Origin: Pseudomonadota bacterium
Lineage (GTDB): Bacteria > Pseudomonadota > Alphaproteobacteria > Acetobacterales > Acetobacteraceae
Reading direction: 5' to 3'
DNA: 64,000 nucleotides
NCBI GenBank assembly: GCA_021818425.1
Contig: JAKAEC010000002.1
Coordinates: 1-64,000 of the forward strand
A model generated the notes under the pieces. That model searched no databases and had not been told where the DNA came from. It saw nothing but the letters and a program-made list of their open reading frames with translations. The number at the start of each line of letters is the position of its first letter. The stretch's first letter is position 1. The position numbers and the translations under genes are program-made. Positions 55,406 to 64,000 of the stretch are shown here, in pieces.

Positions 55406-56359
55406 TCATTTTTTGCGGTTACTCGAAGCGTAAACCCATAGCTCATGCCCAGCATAGGACAGCCCCGCAAGGCATGCGGGGGCAAGAAAGTACATGACAC
55501 GGAAAAGCAAAATGGTCCCCAGCGCAGTGGCGGCGGACATACGGCCAGAAAGCCCCAGCAGCAGCACGGAATCAAAAACTCCTACTCCGCCAGGCAGTCC
55601 AGAGAGCATGCCAGCGGCGAAGGCGCCAAGATACAGACTTAACGTGTCCGTGTAGGCAAGCCCTGAGGCCGCGGGTAGCACCGCGTGCAGAATTGCGCAG
55701 GCGCAAGCGATGTCCAGGCAGGAAATGCTGATCTGGGCCAGCGCAATGCGCCCGCCCGGTAGAGCGATGCGCTTGCCAAACAGCGTTGCGATTTCCCGTC
55801 CGCGCGCGGCGAGTATGTAGGCTATCGGCACCGCCAGCAGGCCCGCCCCAACAATCCGCAATAGCGGAGGCGCCAAGCCGCCGGGTAACGGCACCGACGA
55901 CGGGTCTAGAAGCAGTAGCGCGCCCAGCAAGGTTAGCGCTCCCAGGGCAAAATTGCTGCCCGATATTGCAACGATGCGCGCAATGCCACCGGGCGGCACA
56001 TCCCAGTGGGAATAGAAGCGCAGACGGATGGCTGCCGCAGTGAGCGCCGTGGCACCAAGCACATGGCTTAACGCATAGGCGCAGAACGAAGCCAAACCAA
56101 TGCTGGGATACGGCAGATGCGGGCTGCCGCCAGCGCGGCGGGCAAAGAAAACCCCCGGCAGGTCATAGGCCGCCATGATGCAGATAGAGGCGCCCAGAAG
56201 CCCCACCGCTCGCACCACATCCCAGAAGGGCGTGGCTAGAAAGGCAGCAAATATTTCCCCTAGGCCCACCTTGGCCAGAACTCGGTGCAGCCCAAGGGCG
56301 ATTCCTGTTAGCAGCAGAAGCCCGAAAGCCGGCGGCAGCAGCTTCAGATAGCGGCGCAA
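55406..56359 (-). CDS. Lysylphosphatidylglycerol-synthase-type flippase (membrane domain only)
   Basis: The 317-residue protein has about eight membrane helices and the UPF0104/LPG-synthase_TM pattern: ICIMAAYDLPGVFFARR, YALSHVLGATALTAAAIRLR, and the GMLSGLPGGVGVFDSVLLLG signature. It ends FLAPACLAGLSYAGHELW. The cytosolic aminoacyl-PG synthase domain of MprF is absent, so it would flip or move a lipid rather than make it. Its start is 4 bases after the lysK stop; the pairing with a lysyl-tRNA synthetase is suggestive for lysyl-lipid chemistry, but there is no synthase here. Confidence 0.8.
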   Translation of the reverse strand: MRRYLKLLPPAFGLLLLTGIALGLHRVLAKVGLGEIFAAFLATPFWDVVRAVGLLGASICIMAAYDLPGVFFARRAGGSPHLPYPSIGLASFCAYALSHVLGATALTAAAIRLRFYSHWDVPPGGIARIVAISGSNFALGALTLLGALLLLDPSSVPLPGGLAPPLLRIVGAGLLAVPIAYILAARGREIATLFGKRIALPGGRIALAQISISCLDIACACAILHAVLPAASGLAYTDTLSLYLGAFAAGMLSGLPGGVGVFDSVLLLGLSGRMSAATALGTILLFRVMYFLAPACLAGLSYAGHELWVYASSNRKK

Positions 56360-56363
56360 GGCG

Positions 56364-57950
56364 TCAGGCCGCCGCCACCTCGCGGGCCAGGCTTATCCCA
56401 ATTAGCGCAATGGTCCGCTCCACGCCGTAAAGGGCGATGAACCCGCCAAAGCGAGGGCCTTCCTGGGTACCCAGCAGCACTTGATACAGGCAGTCAAACC
56501 AAGCCTTTAATGGACTGAACGGGTGGCGCTTCCCGATGGCGTAGACGAGATTTTGCAGCCGTTCGGCCTCATTTGTGCCAGGATGGCGGGCTTGTTCATT
56601 GTCCCGCAGACTGTTGGCGAGGTCCTCCAATGCCGCGCGCTCGGTAGCACTTGGCGCGCGGTACTGGCGCGTGGGCGCCACGAAATCGCGGTTGTAGGCC
56701 ACGGCGTAATGCACGAGTTCCGCCAAGAAGGGGAAGCTTTCGGCGTTAGCCTCCGGCATATAGGCGTGGATGAAGCCCCAGAGCATCTCCGCACTGTCCG
56801 CGTTGCTCACGGAGGCCAGATTCAGCAGCATGGTGAAGCTGATGGGCGAGCCGGCATGCGTGGGCAGCACCCCGCCATGGATATGCCAAGCGGGATTGTC
56901 ATGTGGCGTCTGCGCAGTGGGTAACGCTGCAATGGCGTTGATGTAGTCGTCCGTCGAGCGGGGGATGGCATCGAAGAACAGCCGCTTGGCGCGCTGCGGT
57001 GCGTGATACATGAACTGCGCTAGGCTTTCCTTGGGCGCGTATGTGAGCCATTGCTTGATGGAAAGCCCATTACCTTTGGACTTGCTGATCTTCTGGCCTT
57101 TTTCATCCAGGAACAGCTCGTATGTGAGGTTCAGCGGCGGTTCTTTGCCCAGTGCCCGGCATATGCAGGAGGAGAGCTTCACCGAATCGATGAGATCCTT
57201 ACCGGACATCTCATAATCCACATCCAGCGCGTACCAACGCATTGCCCAGTCCGCCTTCCATTGCAACTTGGCATTGCCGCCCAGCACGGAGGTCTCGAAC
57301 GTGGCACCGCTTTCCGGGTCGGTCCAGAACACTGTGCCGTGTGCAGCGTCCACGCGGTCTATGGGAACTTGCATAACGACACCGCTGCGCGGGTGGATGG
57401 GCAGGATTGGCGAATAGGTAGCCTGTCGTTCCTTACCCAGCGTGGGTAGGATGATGTCCACAATCTCTTGATGGTGTCGTAATACATGCAAAAGCGCCGC
57501 ATCAAACCGGCCAGAGGCGTAGTAATCGCTGGCGGATGCGAATTCGAACTCAAACCCGAAAGAGCGCAGGAACTCTTGTAGCATGTTGTTGTTATGCGCG
57601 CCGAAGCTCTCGAACTTGCCGAATGGGTCGGGGATGCGCGTGAGCGGCTTGCCGAGATGGCTCTGCAGCATATCTTTATTAGGCACATTGTCCGGCACTT
57701 TGCGCAAGCCGTCCATGTCGTCGGAGAAGGCCAGCAGGCGAGACTTTAGCCCAGTGAGTTCGGTGAACGCCTTGCGCACCCAGCTGGTGCGCGCCACCTC
57801 GCCGAACGTGCCGATATGCGGCAGGCCCGAGGGGCCATAGCCCGTCTCGAACAGCGCAATAGTCTTGCCTTTCTGTTTCAGCCGCTCGGCAATGCGTTCG
57901 GCTTCGCGGAAAGGCCAGCTCAGCTGGGAGGTGTTGGTATTTTCGCTCAT
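56364..57950 (-). CDS. lysK: Lysyl-tRNA synthetase, class I
   Basis: LysK charges tRNA-Lys. The 528-residue enzyme is of the class I (archaeal-type) form found in some alphaproteobacteria, not class II LysS. The Rossmann HIGH motif is in YGPSGLPHIGTFGEVARTSW and the KMSKS equivalent is KISKSKGNGLSIKQWL. ALDVDYEMSGKDLIDSVKL is also typical. It has a full-length C-terminal helical anticodon region. It is the first gene of a two-gene operon with the flippase-like protein. Confidence 0.95.
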   Translation of the reverse strand: MSENTNTSQLSWPFREAERIAERLKQKGKTIALFETGYGPSGLPHIGTFGEVARTSWVRKAFTELTGLKSRLLAFSDDMDGLRKVPDNVPNKDMLQSHLGKPLTRIPDPFGKFESFGAHNNNMLQEFLRSFGFEFEFASASDYYASGRFDAALLHVLRHHQEIVDIILPTLGKERQATYSPILPIHPRSGVVMQVPIDRVDAAHGTVFWTDPESGATFETSVLGGNAKLQWKADWAMRWYALDVDYEMSGKDLIDSVKLSSCICRALGKEPPLNLTYELFLDEKGQKISKSKGNGLSIKQWLTYAPKESLAQFMYHAPQRAKRLFFDAIPRSTDDYINAIAALPTAQTPHDNPAWHIHGGVLPTHAGSPISFTMLLNLASVSNADSAEMLWGFIHAYMPEANAESFPFLAELVHYAVAYNRDFVAPTRQYRAPSATERAALEDLANSLRDNEQARHPGTNEAERLQNLVYAIGKRHPFSPLKAWFDCLYQVLLGTQEGPRFGGFIALYGVERTIALIGISLAREVAAA

Positions 57951-58002
57951 GATCCGCTTGCTCTAGAGCCGGATGCGCCGCAATTCAATCACCCGGATGC
58001 GG

Positions 58003-58701
58003 TTATGGATTGTCGATGACATGCGGTAGGCCCGGCCGCCAGGAAGCATCGTCCGGCGTGTTCATGGTGTAGACATGCACTTCTCGGGCCTCAGGAGATT
58101 GGATGACGACTACTTGGTCCGGCGTCGCGACGGCGGCATGTGCTGTTTCGGTCGTCAGATTTGGCGGCACATTCCCTAGTCGTTTCCATGCCGCCAACAC
58201 CTGGCGCTGATACGGCAGCCCGAGATCCGGTAGGAACGAATGATAATCCGCGATTGCAGTGTTCCAAGAGCCCGTCTGTGCTTTCAGGTGGGTGAGGTAG
58301 AGAGCGGCATAGGCGGCGTTCGTGGCAGGATCGAAAGCGTCCGATAACGAGGCAAAGGCCCCCGGGTGGTGCTCTAGGCTAATCTGGAAACAGCCCACAT
58401 CGATATCCCTTGCGCCGGAAGCCTGTGCGAGGCGCACAAAGGCTTCCGCATCCAGCTTATTGGCAAAAAATTTGCCGTTGCCGTCTACGTTCACTGTCCA
58501 TGGCCAGGGGGCGGAGTGGCCGGTGAAGGGATTTGCCCGACCGCTTTCCACGATGCCAATGGAGAGTAGAAGATTGGCTGGTAGGGAGTCGGCCAACTCT
58601 GCGGCGCGTCCGGCCACAGCGCAACTGGCGCTGGAGGGTATGTTAGCCAAGGCCGGGCTGGCGCCCAGCAGAAGTGTAAATAAGGTGAAAGGAAGTTTCA
58701 C
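58003..58701 (-). CDS. Exported lytic transglycosylase-like protein
   Basis: The 232-residue protein has a signal peptide (KLPFTLFTLLLGASPALA, cleaved near ALA-NI). A lysozyme-like SLT domain has the catalytic Glu in LLSIGIVESGRANPFTGHSA, then DVGCFQISLEHHPGAF, NAAYAALYLTHLK and ADYHSFLPDLGLPYQRQV. It would cleave peptidoglycan in the periplasm, perhaps to make room for an envelope machine. The gene is divergent from the hypothetical at 58891. Confidence 0.85.
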   Translation of the reverse strand: MKLPFTLFTLLLGASPALANIPSSASCAVAGRAAELADSLPANLLLSIGIVESGRANPFTGHSAPWPWTVNVDGNGKFFANKLDAEAFVRLAQASGARDIDVGCFQISLEHHPGAFASLSDAFDPATNAAYAALYLTHLKAQTGSWNTAIADYHSFLPDLGLPYQRQVLAAWKRLGNVPPNLTTETAHAAVATPDQVVVIQSPEAREVHVYTMNTPDDASWRPGLPHVIDNP

Positions 58702-58890
58702 ATGCCGCCCAGTATAGATTCATGGTTTGCAAACGGTGAAGCCTGCCGAATCTCTAACCGGATCCAAATCTTATGACGAGGCTTTAATGCCGCCTCCACG
58801 CCCTTTGTCTTGGTATCCGCGACTTATTTCCCAGCTTCAAAGGTGTTCCGCGGCCATCCGGTCGCGCACGCAAAATAAAGGAGAAAGCCA

Positions 58891-59565
58891 ATGCGCTCGA
58901 TCTTTCTGGGTTCGGCCGCGCTGTTCGTGTCTGCAGGCATTGCTTGCGCCCAGACAAATATGCAGGCGCCGGCGGGTGGGGCAAACTCACTTTCTGACAT
59001 GCAGCCGAGCATGCCGTCCGGCAGCATGGAGCCTCATGTTCAGCCAAAGACACATGGGCATGGTCTCGCGATGCCGGAAGGTGCCGGGCCGCACGAATAT
59101 CTTCGCATGGCGCAGAGTGGAATCGCGCATCATGATCGGCGGTTGGCGGCATCGGCGCTGTCTCACGCAGAAACCCGCTTGCTCAGTCGCAGTGTTGAAG
59201 CTGGCTCTGCCCGCCCGGTTGACCAGTCACCGGCAGTGCTAGCCATTGAAAGGGCCCGCCGCGCCCTGAAGTCAGGCGACTACGCGACCGCATCTCAGGA
59301 GACAGATGTCGCGCTACAGGCGATGGAATCCCGGCAAAACATGTCTGCTGGCGCCATGGACAACGACGGCGACAACGACCGTGACACTAAGGGCCTGGCG
59401 CCGTCGGTGAACTCTACCTCTCGAGCCGGTGATATGTCACAAAATGGGGGAGTTTCGCATGATGTCGGTTCGTCTTCGCCTGGGGGTACGTATCCGGGCG
59501 ATGGTATGGTGCCGTCTGTCAACCATACCTCTCGCGCCGGCGGCATGTCACCGCCCACGCCATAA
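58891..59565 (+). CDS. Exported Met/His/Ser-rich protein, function unknown
   Basis: The 224-residue protein starts with a signal peptide (RSIFLGSAALFVSAGIACA) and has AAAGGAG 8 bases before the ATG. After a Met/His-rich stretch (QPSMPSGSMEPHVQPKTHGH) there is a helical domain (LRMAQSGIAHHDRRLAASAL; ERARRALKSGDYATASQETD) of about 90 residues. The C-terminal 55 residues are disordered and contain a duplicated segment, PSVNSTSRAGDMS and PSVNHTSRAGGMS. It is periplasmic or secreted. A hairpin at 59571-59596 follows. I recognise no family. Confidence 0.7.
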   Translation: MRSIFLGSAALFVSAGIACAQTNMQAPAGGANSLSDMQPSMPSGSMEPHVQPKTHGHGLAMPEGAGPHEYLRMAQSGIAHHDRRLAASALSHAETRLLSRSVEAGSARPVDQSPAVLAIERARRALKSGDYATASQETDVALQAMESRQNMSAGAMDNDGDNDRDTKGLAPSVNSTSRAGDMSQNGGVSHDVGSSSPGGTYPGDGMVPSVNHTSRAGGMSPPTP

Positions 59566-59570
59566 TTGCC

Positions 59571-59596
59571 ACATGGGCGCCGCAGGGCGCCCATGT
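59571..59596 (+). terminator. Hairpin after the exported hypothetical gene
   Basis: ACATGGGCGCC and GGCGCCCATGT form a perfect 11-bp stem with a GCAG loop, 6 bases after the stop. Only a weak T-run follows (CTTTTCC about 15 bases on), so termination is likely but may be partial. Confidence 0.6.
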
Positions 59597-59742
59597 TCCA
59601 AGTGGGACTTTTCCCCCCTCGCTTTTGCGGCGCAATATCGCTATGCGGGGCACAAATCAGCCCGAGCATGCCGGCCAGACCGAGGCGACCTCAAGTGCCC
59701 CGGCCCGGCCGGTTTGCTCATGTTCCGATAGGTAGTCTTCAG

Positions 59743-61578
59743 ATGTCCGCGCCGAAAATTCGCAATATCGCCATCATTGCCCATGTCGACCATGGCAAAA
59801 CCACCCTTACCGACCAGCTGTTGAAGCAATCAGGCGCATTTGCCGCTCACCAGACGGTGGCCGAGCGGGCGTTGGACCGCAATGATTTGGAAAAAGAGCG
59901 CGGCATCACCATTCTGGCTAAGGTTGCCTCCGTGGTGTGGCAAGACACCCGGATTAACATCGTCGACACCCCCGGTCACGCCGATTTCGGCGGCGAGGTG
60001 GAGCGGATTCTCTCCATGGTGGACGGCGCAGTACTGCTGGTCGATTCGGCCGAAGGCGTGCTGCCGCAGACCAAGTTCGTGCTCGGCAAGGCATTGGCGC
60101 GCGGGCTGAAGCCGATGGTGGTGGTAAATAAGATCGACCGTGGCGACGCCCGTCCGGACGACGTGCATAATGAAATCTTCGACCTGTTTGCCTCGCTGGG
60201 CGCCAATGAGGAGCAACTGGATTTCCCCACCCTCTTTGCCTCGGGCCGTCAGGGGTGGGCCGTGGCGGATTTGAACGACCCGCGCGAAAGCTTGGCGCCG
60301 TTGTTCGACCTGATTTTGAAGCATGTGCCCGCCCCGGCGCTAAACGCGGACGCGCCCTTCGCTATGGTTGCCACCATTCTGGAGTCGGACACTTTCCTGG
60401 GCCGTGTGCTGACTGGGCGCGTGGAACAGGGGCGTGCCACCGTGAACATGCCGGTGAAGGTATTGGATTTGGACGGCAAGGTGGTGGAAACCGGCCGGCT
60501 GACCAAACTGCTTTCCTTCCGCGGGTTAGAGCGTGTCCCAGTGGACGAGGTGAGCGCTGGCGACATTGTTGCAGTGGCGGGTCTTTCCGACACCACCATC
60601 CCCTATACGATCTGTGCGTCGGAGGTTTCCGTCCCGCTGCCGGCCACCCCGATCGATCCGCCGACCCTCTCCATGACCTTCCGTATTAATGACGGCCCGC
60701 TGGGTGGCCGCGAGGGCAAGAAGGTTACATCCCGTCAGATCCGTGACCGGCTGTTCCAAGAGACAGAGGGCAATGTCGCTATTCAGGTGGCGGTGTCCGC
60801 TGAGACAGACGCCTTCGAGGTTTCGGGCCGTGGTGAGCTTCAGCTCGGCGTGTTGATCGAGACCATGCGTCGCGAAGGATTTGAACTCACCATTGGTCGC
60901 CCCCGTGTGCTGACCCGAACCAACAAGGAGACGGGCGAACGAGAGGAACCCTACGAAGAGGTGCTGATCGATGTCGATGAGCCTTACGCTGGCGCGGTAG
61001 TGGAGAAGATGAGCCGTCGCAAGGGCGAGCTTGTTGATATTCGTCCATCTGGCGGCGACAAGCAACGCCTCACCTTCCGGATTCCCTCGCGCGGGTTGAT
61101 CGGTTACCACGGGGAGTTCTTGACCGATACGCGTGGTACCGGTGTGATGAACCGCTTATTCGCGGGTTACGGACCTTGGAAAGGCAAGATTGAAGGTCGC
61201 CGCAACGGCGCATTGATCTCGTCCGAGGATGGAGAGGCGGTGCAGTACTCTTTGTTCTCTCTGCAGGACCGTGGCGTGCTATTCGTCAACCCGGGTGACA
61301 AGGTTTATGTCGGCATGATTCTAGGTGAGCATAGCCGCGAGAACGATTTGGACGTGAATCCCATTCGGGAAAAGAAACTCACTAACATCCGCGCCGCTGG
61401 CAAGGATGAGGCGCTGTTGTTGACACCACCACGGCGTATGAGCCTGGAGCAGGCAATTGCCTATATTGAGGATGACGAGCTGGTGGAAGTGACGCCTTCT
61501 GCAGTGCGCCTCCGCAAGCGTTATCTGAACCCACATGACCGCAAGAAGGCCGAGCGCCGCGCCGACGACGCAGCTTGA
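59743..61578 (+). CDS. typA: Ribosome-associated GTPase TypA/BipA
   Basis: BipA is a translational GTPase of the EF-G type that acts in 50S assembly and stress growth. The 611-residue protein begins [20 protein letters not shown] (G1), with [15 protein letters not shown] (G2), [18 protein letters not shown] (G3) and [13 protein letters not shown] (G4). Domain II, the III/V folds ([20 protein letters not shown]) and the BipA C-terminal domain follow. The start is ATG 59743, where homology begins; the frame is open from 59566 but that part overlaps a hairpin. Confidence 0.95.
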   Translation: MSAPKIRNIAIIAHVDHGKTTLTDQLLKQSGAFAAHQTVAERALDRNDLEKERGITILAKVASVVWQDTRINIVDTPGHADFGGEVERILSMVDGAVLLVDSAEGVLPQTKFVLGKALARGLKPMVVVNKIDRGDARPDDVHNEIFDLFASLGANEEQLDFPTLFASGRQGWAVADLNDPRESLAPLFDLILKHVPAPALNADAPFAMVATILESDTFLGRVLTGRVEQGRATVNMPVKVLDLDGKVVETGRLTKLLSFRGLERVPVDEVSAGDIVAVAGLSDTTIPYTICASEVSVPLPATPIDPPTLSMTFRINDGPLGGREGKKVTSRQIRDRLFQETEGNVAIQVAVSAETDAFEVSGRGELQLGVLIETMRREGFELTIGRPRVLTRTNKETGEREEPYEEVLIDVDEPYAGAVVEKMSRRKGELVDIRPSGGDKQRLTFRIPSRGLIGYHGEFLTDTRGTGVMNRLFAGYGPWKGKIEGRRNGALISSEDGEAVQYSLFSLQDRGVLFVNPGDKVYVGMILGEHSRENDLDVNPIREKKLTNIRAAGKDEALLLTPPRRMSLEQAIAYIEDDELVEVTPSAVRLRKRYLNPHDRKKAERRADDAA

Positions 61579-61597
61579 GGCGCCGTTCTGTTATGAA

Positions 61598-61623
61598 GGC
61601 GGGGCACAGGTGTGTGCCCCGCC
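61598..61623. terminator. Bidirectional hairpin between typA and rpsO
   Basis: GGCGGGGCACA and TGTGCCCCGCC form a perfect 11-bp stem with a GGTG loop between two convergent genes. No long T-run follows on either strand, so it acts as a weak terminator for both or a 3' stabiliser. Confidence 0.65.
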
Positions 61624-61677
61624 CAAAACAAACCCCACCGGATCATGGCGGGGGCAGTCCCGAGGCGACTTAGTGGA

Positions 61678-61947
61678 TCAGCGGCGCAGATTCAGTCGGC
61701 CGATCAGGTCTTGGTAGCGCTTCACGTTCTTGCGCTTCAGATAGTCCAGCAGCGAGCGGCGTTGGCCAACGAGAACCAGAAGGCCGCGGCGGGAATGGTA
61801 ATCCTTCGCGTGGGTCTTCAGATGCTCGGTCAGGTTAACGATGCGCTCGGAGAGCAGGGCGACCTGCACCTCGGGGGAACCGGTGTCGTTGGCTGCGGTC
61901 GCGTATTCCTTGACGAGCTCCGCTCGGCGTTCAGGCGTAATCGACAT
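61678..61947 (-). CDS. rpsO: 30S ribosomal protein S15 (uS15)
   Basis: The 89-residue protein matches S15 throughout: [40 protein letters not shown], the [20 protein letters not shown] rRNA-binding loop and [20 protein letters not shown]. It binds helix 22 of 16S rRNA early in 30S assembly. It follows truB by 22 bases, as in many genomes, but pnp is not downstream as usual; the convergent typA is. Confidence 0.97.
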   Translation of the reverse strand: MSITPERRAELVKEYATAANDTGSPEVQVALLSERIVNLTEHLKTHAKDYHSRRGLLVLVGQRRSLLDYLKRKNVKRYQDLIGRLNLRR

Positions 61948-61969
61948 CGTGATATCCTTCTGAATAACG

Positions 61970-62893
61970 TTAAAACAATCGTTCGGGCTTCAGCCACCCA
62001 TCGGAGAGTCGGGCCATGGCCTTTACGCGCCCTGCCGCCGTCACGCGCACCAGCCCGTTATCAGGGTTGGCAGCCTCCGGAATGCGCCCCATCAGGTCCA
62101 CCAAGCTGATCGCCTGGCCTTGAGATAAGGCGAAAAACTCTGCTTGGCTCAGGGCCAGAGCCGGGATGTCGTCCAGCGCGGTCTCGAGCGGCAGCAGAGT
62201 TTCGGCAAGAGTGGCGGGGTTCTGCGCCGGATTGAGAAAAAAGTCCAGAGGAACCGCCATATTTTCCAGAAATGGCCCGACGCGCAGGCGACGCAAGGTT
62301 GAGATATGCCCCACGCTGCCGCAGGCCCGCGCCAAATCCCGTGCCAGGGAGCGCATATAGACACCTTTGCCGGACTGTACCTCGAACACGGCGTGGTCTT
62401 CGTCCGGCCGGCCGATTAGTTCGAACCGTTCCACCTGTGCCGGGCGTGGCGGCAATTCGGGCGGGCGGCCGTCGCGGGCCATGTCGTAGGCGCGTTCGCC
62501 GTCCACTTTAATGGCGGAGAAGGTGGGGGGCACCTGCATGATGCTGCCGATGAACCGGGGCAGGGCAGTCTTTATCTCGGCGTCGCTGGGGCGGATATCT
62601 GAGGCGGCGACCACCGCGCCTTCTGCATCGTCTGTATCCCGCGCCTCTCCAAATTTTAGAGTGAAGTGATAGATCTTGGTGCTGTCCATCACATAGGGGA
62701 CAGTTTTAGTGGCAGCACCGAAGGCCAGCGGCAAGATTCCGGTAGCCAGTGGATCCAGGGTGCCGCCATGCCCAGCCTTCTGGGCATCGAATGCCCGCTT
62801 CACCTTGTTCAGCGCCTGCGTGCTGGTGATGCCTTGCGGTTTGTTGAGAATGATCCAGCCGTCCAGTTTGCGGCCTTTTTTCTGCCGAGCCAT
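61970..62893 (-). CDS. truB: tRNA pseudouridine(55) synthase
   Basis: TruB makes pseudouridine 55 in the T loop. The 307-residue protein starts in [20 protein letters not shown] and has [20 protein letters not shown] with the catalytic Asp. [18 protein letters not shown] and [20 protein letters not shown] are also typical. The usual rbfA is not upstream; the opposite-strand cpaE is. Confidence 0.95.
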   Translation of the reverse strand: MARQKKGRKLDGWIILNKPQGITSTQALNKVKRAFDAQKAGHGGTLDPLATGILPLAFGAATKTVPYVMDSTKIYHFTLKFGEARDTDDAEGAVVAASDIRPSDAEIKTALPRFIGSIMQVPPTFSAIKVDGERAYDMARDGRPPELPPRPAQVERFELIGRPDEDHAVFEVQSGKGVYMRSLARDLARACGSVGHISTLRRLRVGPFLENMAVPLDFFLNPAQNPATLAETLLPLETALDDIPALALSQAEFFALSQGQAISLVDLMGRIPEAANPDNGLVRVTAAGRVKAMARLSDGWLKPERLF

Positions 62894-63048
62894 CGTGTCC
62901 TGTAAAAATCGAAATTGAAGGGGCGCTGATATAGCGGCGCGCGGCGCCCCGCAACCTTCGGCCCGCGCAGGCGTCCTAGCCAGGACGGAGAATTAACGGG
63001 ATAGCAACCCGAATTTGTTGAAATATCCGCGTCTCCGGAGGATTGTTC

Positions 63049-64000
63049 ATGCCGAATGATGACCCTGTACCCGATCCGTCGGGCCAAGCGGAAGCTTGGC
63101 AGCCCGAGCCTTATGGCAACAGCCTGCATCCGCGCCCAGCCCCCGCGGCGATGTTGCAGCGAGATAAGTTCATCGGTTTCGCGTGCGACGCGGATAGCGT
63201 GAGGGTGCTGCACACGGTATTGGCAGAGCATATTCCCAACGACAACCAAGTGCATTTGGCGGATTTTCGTCATGCACTGACCATTTTGGCCGCAATGCCC
63301 ACGCCGGAGATCGTGCTGGTTGATCTGTCTGGCGAGGAGCAACCGATCAACGCGCTAATGGACCTGGCGGACGTGGTGGATGCCGGGACGGTGGTTTTGG
63401 CCATCGGTGAGGTTCACAACGTGAATTTTTACCGCATTGTGGTGAAGAATATGGGGGTGAAGGAATATCTTCCCAAGCGGCTGACAGAAGACTTGGTCGC
63501 CGAGCATTTTCTGCCGGTGGTCGATCAGCTTGCGCCACGGCAGATGAGCACGCGCGGCGGACGAATGGTTGCGCTGTGCGGGGCGCGTGGTGGGGTGGGG
63601 GCGAGCTGCGTTGCCGCCAATCTGGCTGCCTATATCGCCAATGAGTTGCACAGGCATACAATGCTGCTGGACGGTGAGATCAATACTGGCACGCTGGCGC
63701 TGGACCTGAACATTCCCACAAGCCGTGGCTTATCCTCGGTGCTGGAGGCGCCGCAGCGCGTGGATCAACTGCTGATCGAGCGTTGCGTGCAGGATTTGGG
63801 TGACAGGCTGCATGTGATGGCGGGTATGGAAGCGCTGACGTGGGAGGCGCCCTGCAACCCGGAAGGGCTGGTGGCCTTTGTGCAGGCGATACGCGCGCGC
63901 TATAATTTTATGATTGTCGATGTTGGTGCACGGCTGACGCCGTTGGCTCGGCAATTTATGTTCAATGCACAGCAGCGGGTGATTGTGCTGGACCCGACAC
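63049..64000 (+). CDS. cpaE: CpaE-like Tad pilus assembly ATPase (3' end outside window)
   Basis: The visible 317 residues begin at ATG 63049 with CCGGAGGA 7 bases upstream. A response-regulator-like domain (about 40-155; ALTILAAMPTPEIVLVDLSG) is followed by a MinD/ParA-type ATPase with MVALCGARGGVGASCVAANL. The deviant Walker A lacks the usual signature Lys (R in its place), as in several CpaE proteins. LDGEINTGTLALDLN is the MinD-like D motif. CpaE localises Tad/Flp pilus assembly at a pole. More tad genes are probably to the right. No stop occurs before the window end. Confidence 0.82.
   Translation, partial: MPNDDPVPDPSGQAEAWQPEPYGNSLHPRPAPAAMLQRDKFIGFACDADSVRVLHTVLAEHIPNDNQVHLADFRHALTILAAMPTPEIVLVDLSGEEQPINALMDLADVVDAGTVVLAIGEVHNVNFYRIVVKNMGVKEYLPKRLTEDLVAEHFLPVVDQLAPRQMSTRGGRMVALCGARGGVGASCVAANLAAYIANELHRHTMLLDGEINTGTLALDLNIPTSRGLSSVLEAPQRVDQLLIERCVQDLGDRLHVMAGMEALTWEAPCNPEGLVAFVQAIRARYNFMIVDVGARLTPLARQFMFNAQQRVIVLDPT

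Overview
The window reads as chromosome of an alphaproteobacterium, most likely an acid-tolerant member of the Acetobacteraceae (Acidocella/Acidiphilium-like). This is inferred from protein character, not from any search: a class I lysyl-tRNA synthetase, an MbfA-type ferritin/iron exporter, a hemC-hemD-mitofilin-like-HemY operon divergent from tsaD, an HdeD acid-stress membrane protein, the alphaproteobacterial form of L36, and a cluster of sugar-oxidation genes. Coding density is high, and many operon neighbours overlap by 1, 4 or 8 bases. Decayed DNA sits in a few gaps: 1-455, 12.9-13.8 kb, 17.0-17.4 kb, 26.1-27.1 kb, 34-36 kb and 54.2-55.4 kb.

Layout. 1-406 holds a broken metallophosphoesterase. 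465-7870 is a one-carbon operon: heterotetrameric sarcosine oxidase (soxB, soxD, soxA, soxG), purU, folD and a cupin-type XRE regulator. Together these turn sarcosine into glycine plus methylene-THF, oxidise the C1 unit and release it as formate while regenerating THF. A TenA-like protein follows, convergent with the iron exporter mbfA. 9634-12869 carries two coupled TPR fusions (sulfotransferase; GT9-like). 13.8-17.0 kb holds hdeD, a BaiN-type flavoprotein and glutaryl-CoA dehydrogenase. 17.4-21.2 kb is the heme operon on the minus strand; 21.3-26.1 kb is tsaD-rlmJ-gpsA-TPR on the plus strand.

27.1-33.9 kb is a compact seven-gene minus-strand cluster: a glucose-1-dehydrogenase-like SDR, a GH15 glucosidase/trehalase, a GMC flavoprotein with four cysteines, DoxX, a cupin-like protein, an SMP-30 lactonase and a VOC protein. 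It looks like a dedicated route from a glucoside through glucose and gluconolactone to gluconate, and is the best candidate here for an undescribed system. 34-36.2 kb is AT-rich, with an orphan membrane protein, phased TAATTTGT repeats, a dead IS3 element and tRNA-Thr(UGU). glnD, mutS and rpmJ follow. 42.9-52.2 kb is a surface-polysaccharide locus: two GT2 enzymes, rfbBACD for dTDP-L-rhamnose, and a 1249-residue multidomain glycosyltransferase. Then come a GGDEF-EAL protein with a degenerate GGDEF motif, a dead aldehyde dehydrogenase, a LPG-flippase-like membrane protein paired with lysK, a lytic transglycosylase, typA, rpsO, truB, and a cpaE (Tad/pilus) gene that runs off the right edge.

All product names come from motif and sequence recognition by eye; no database search was run.
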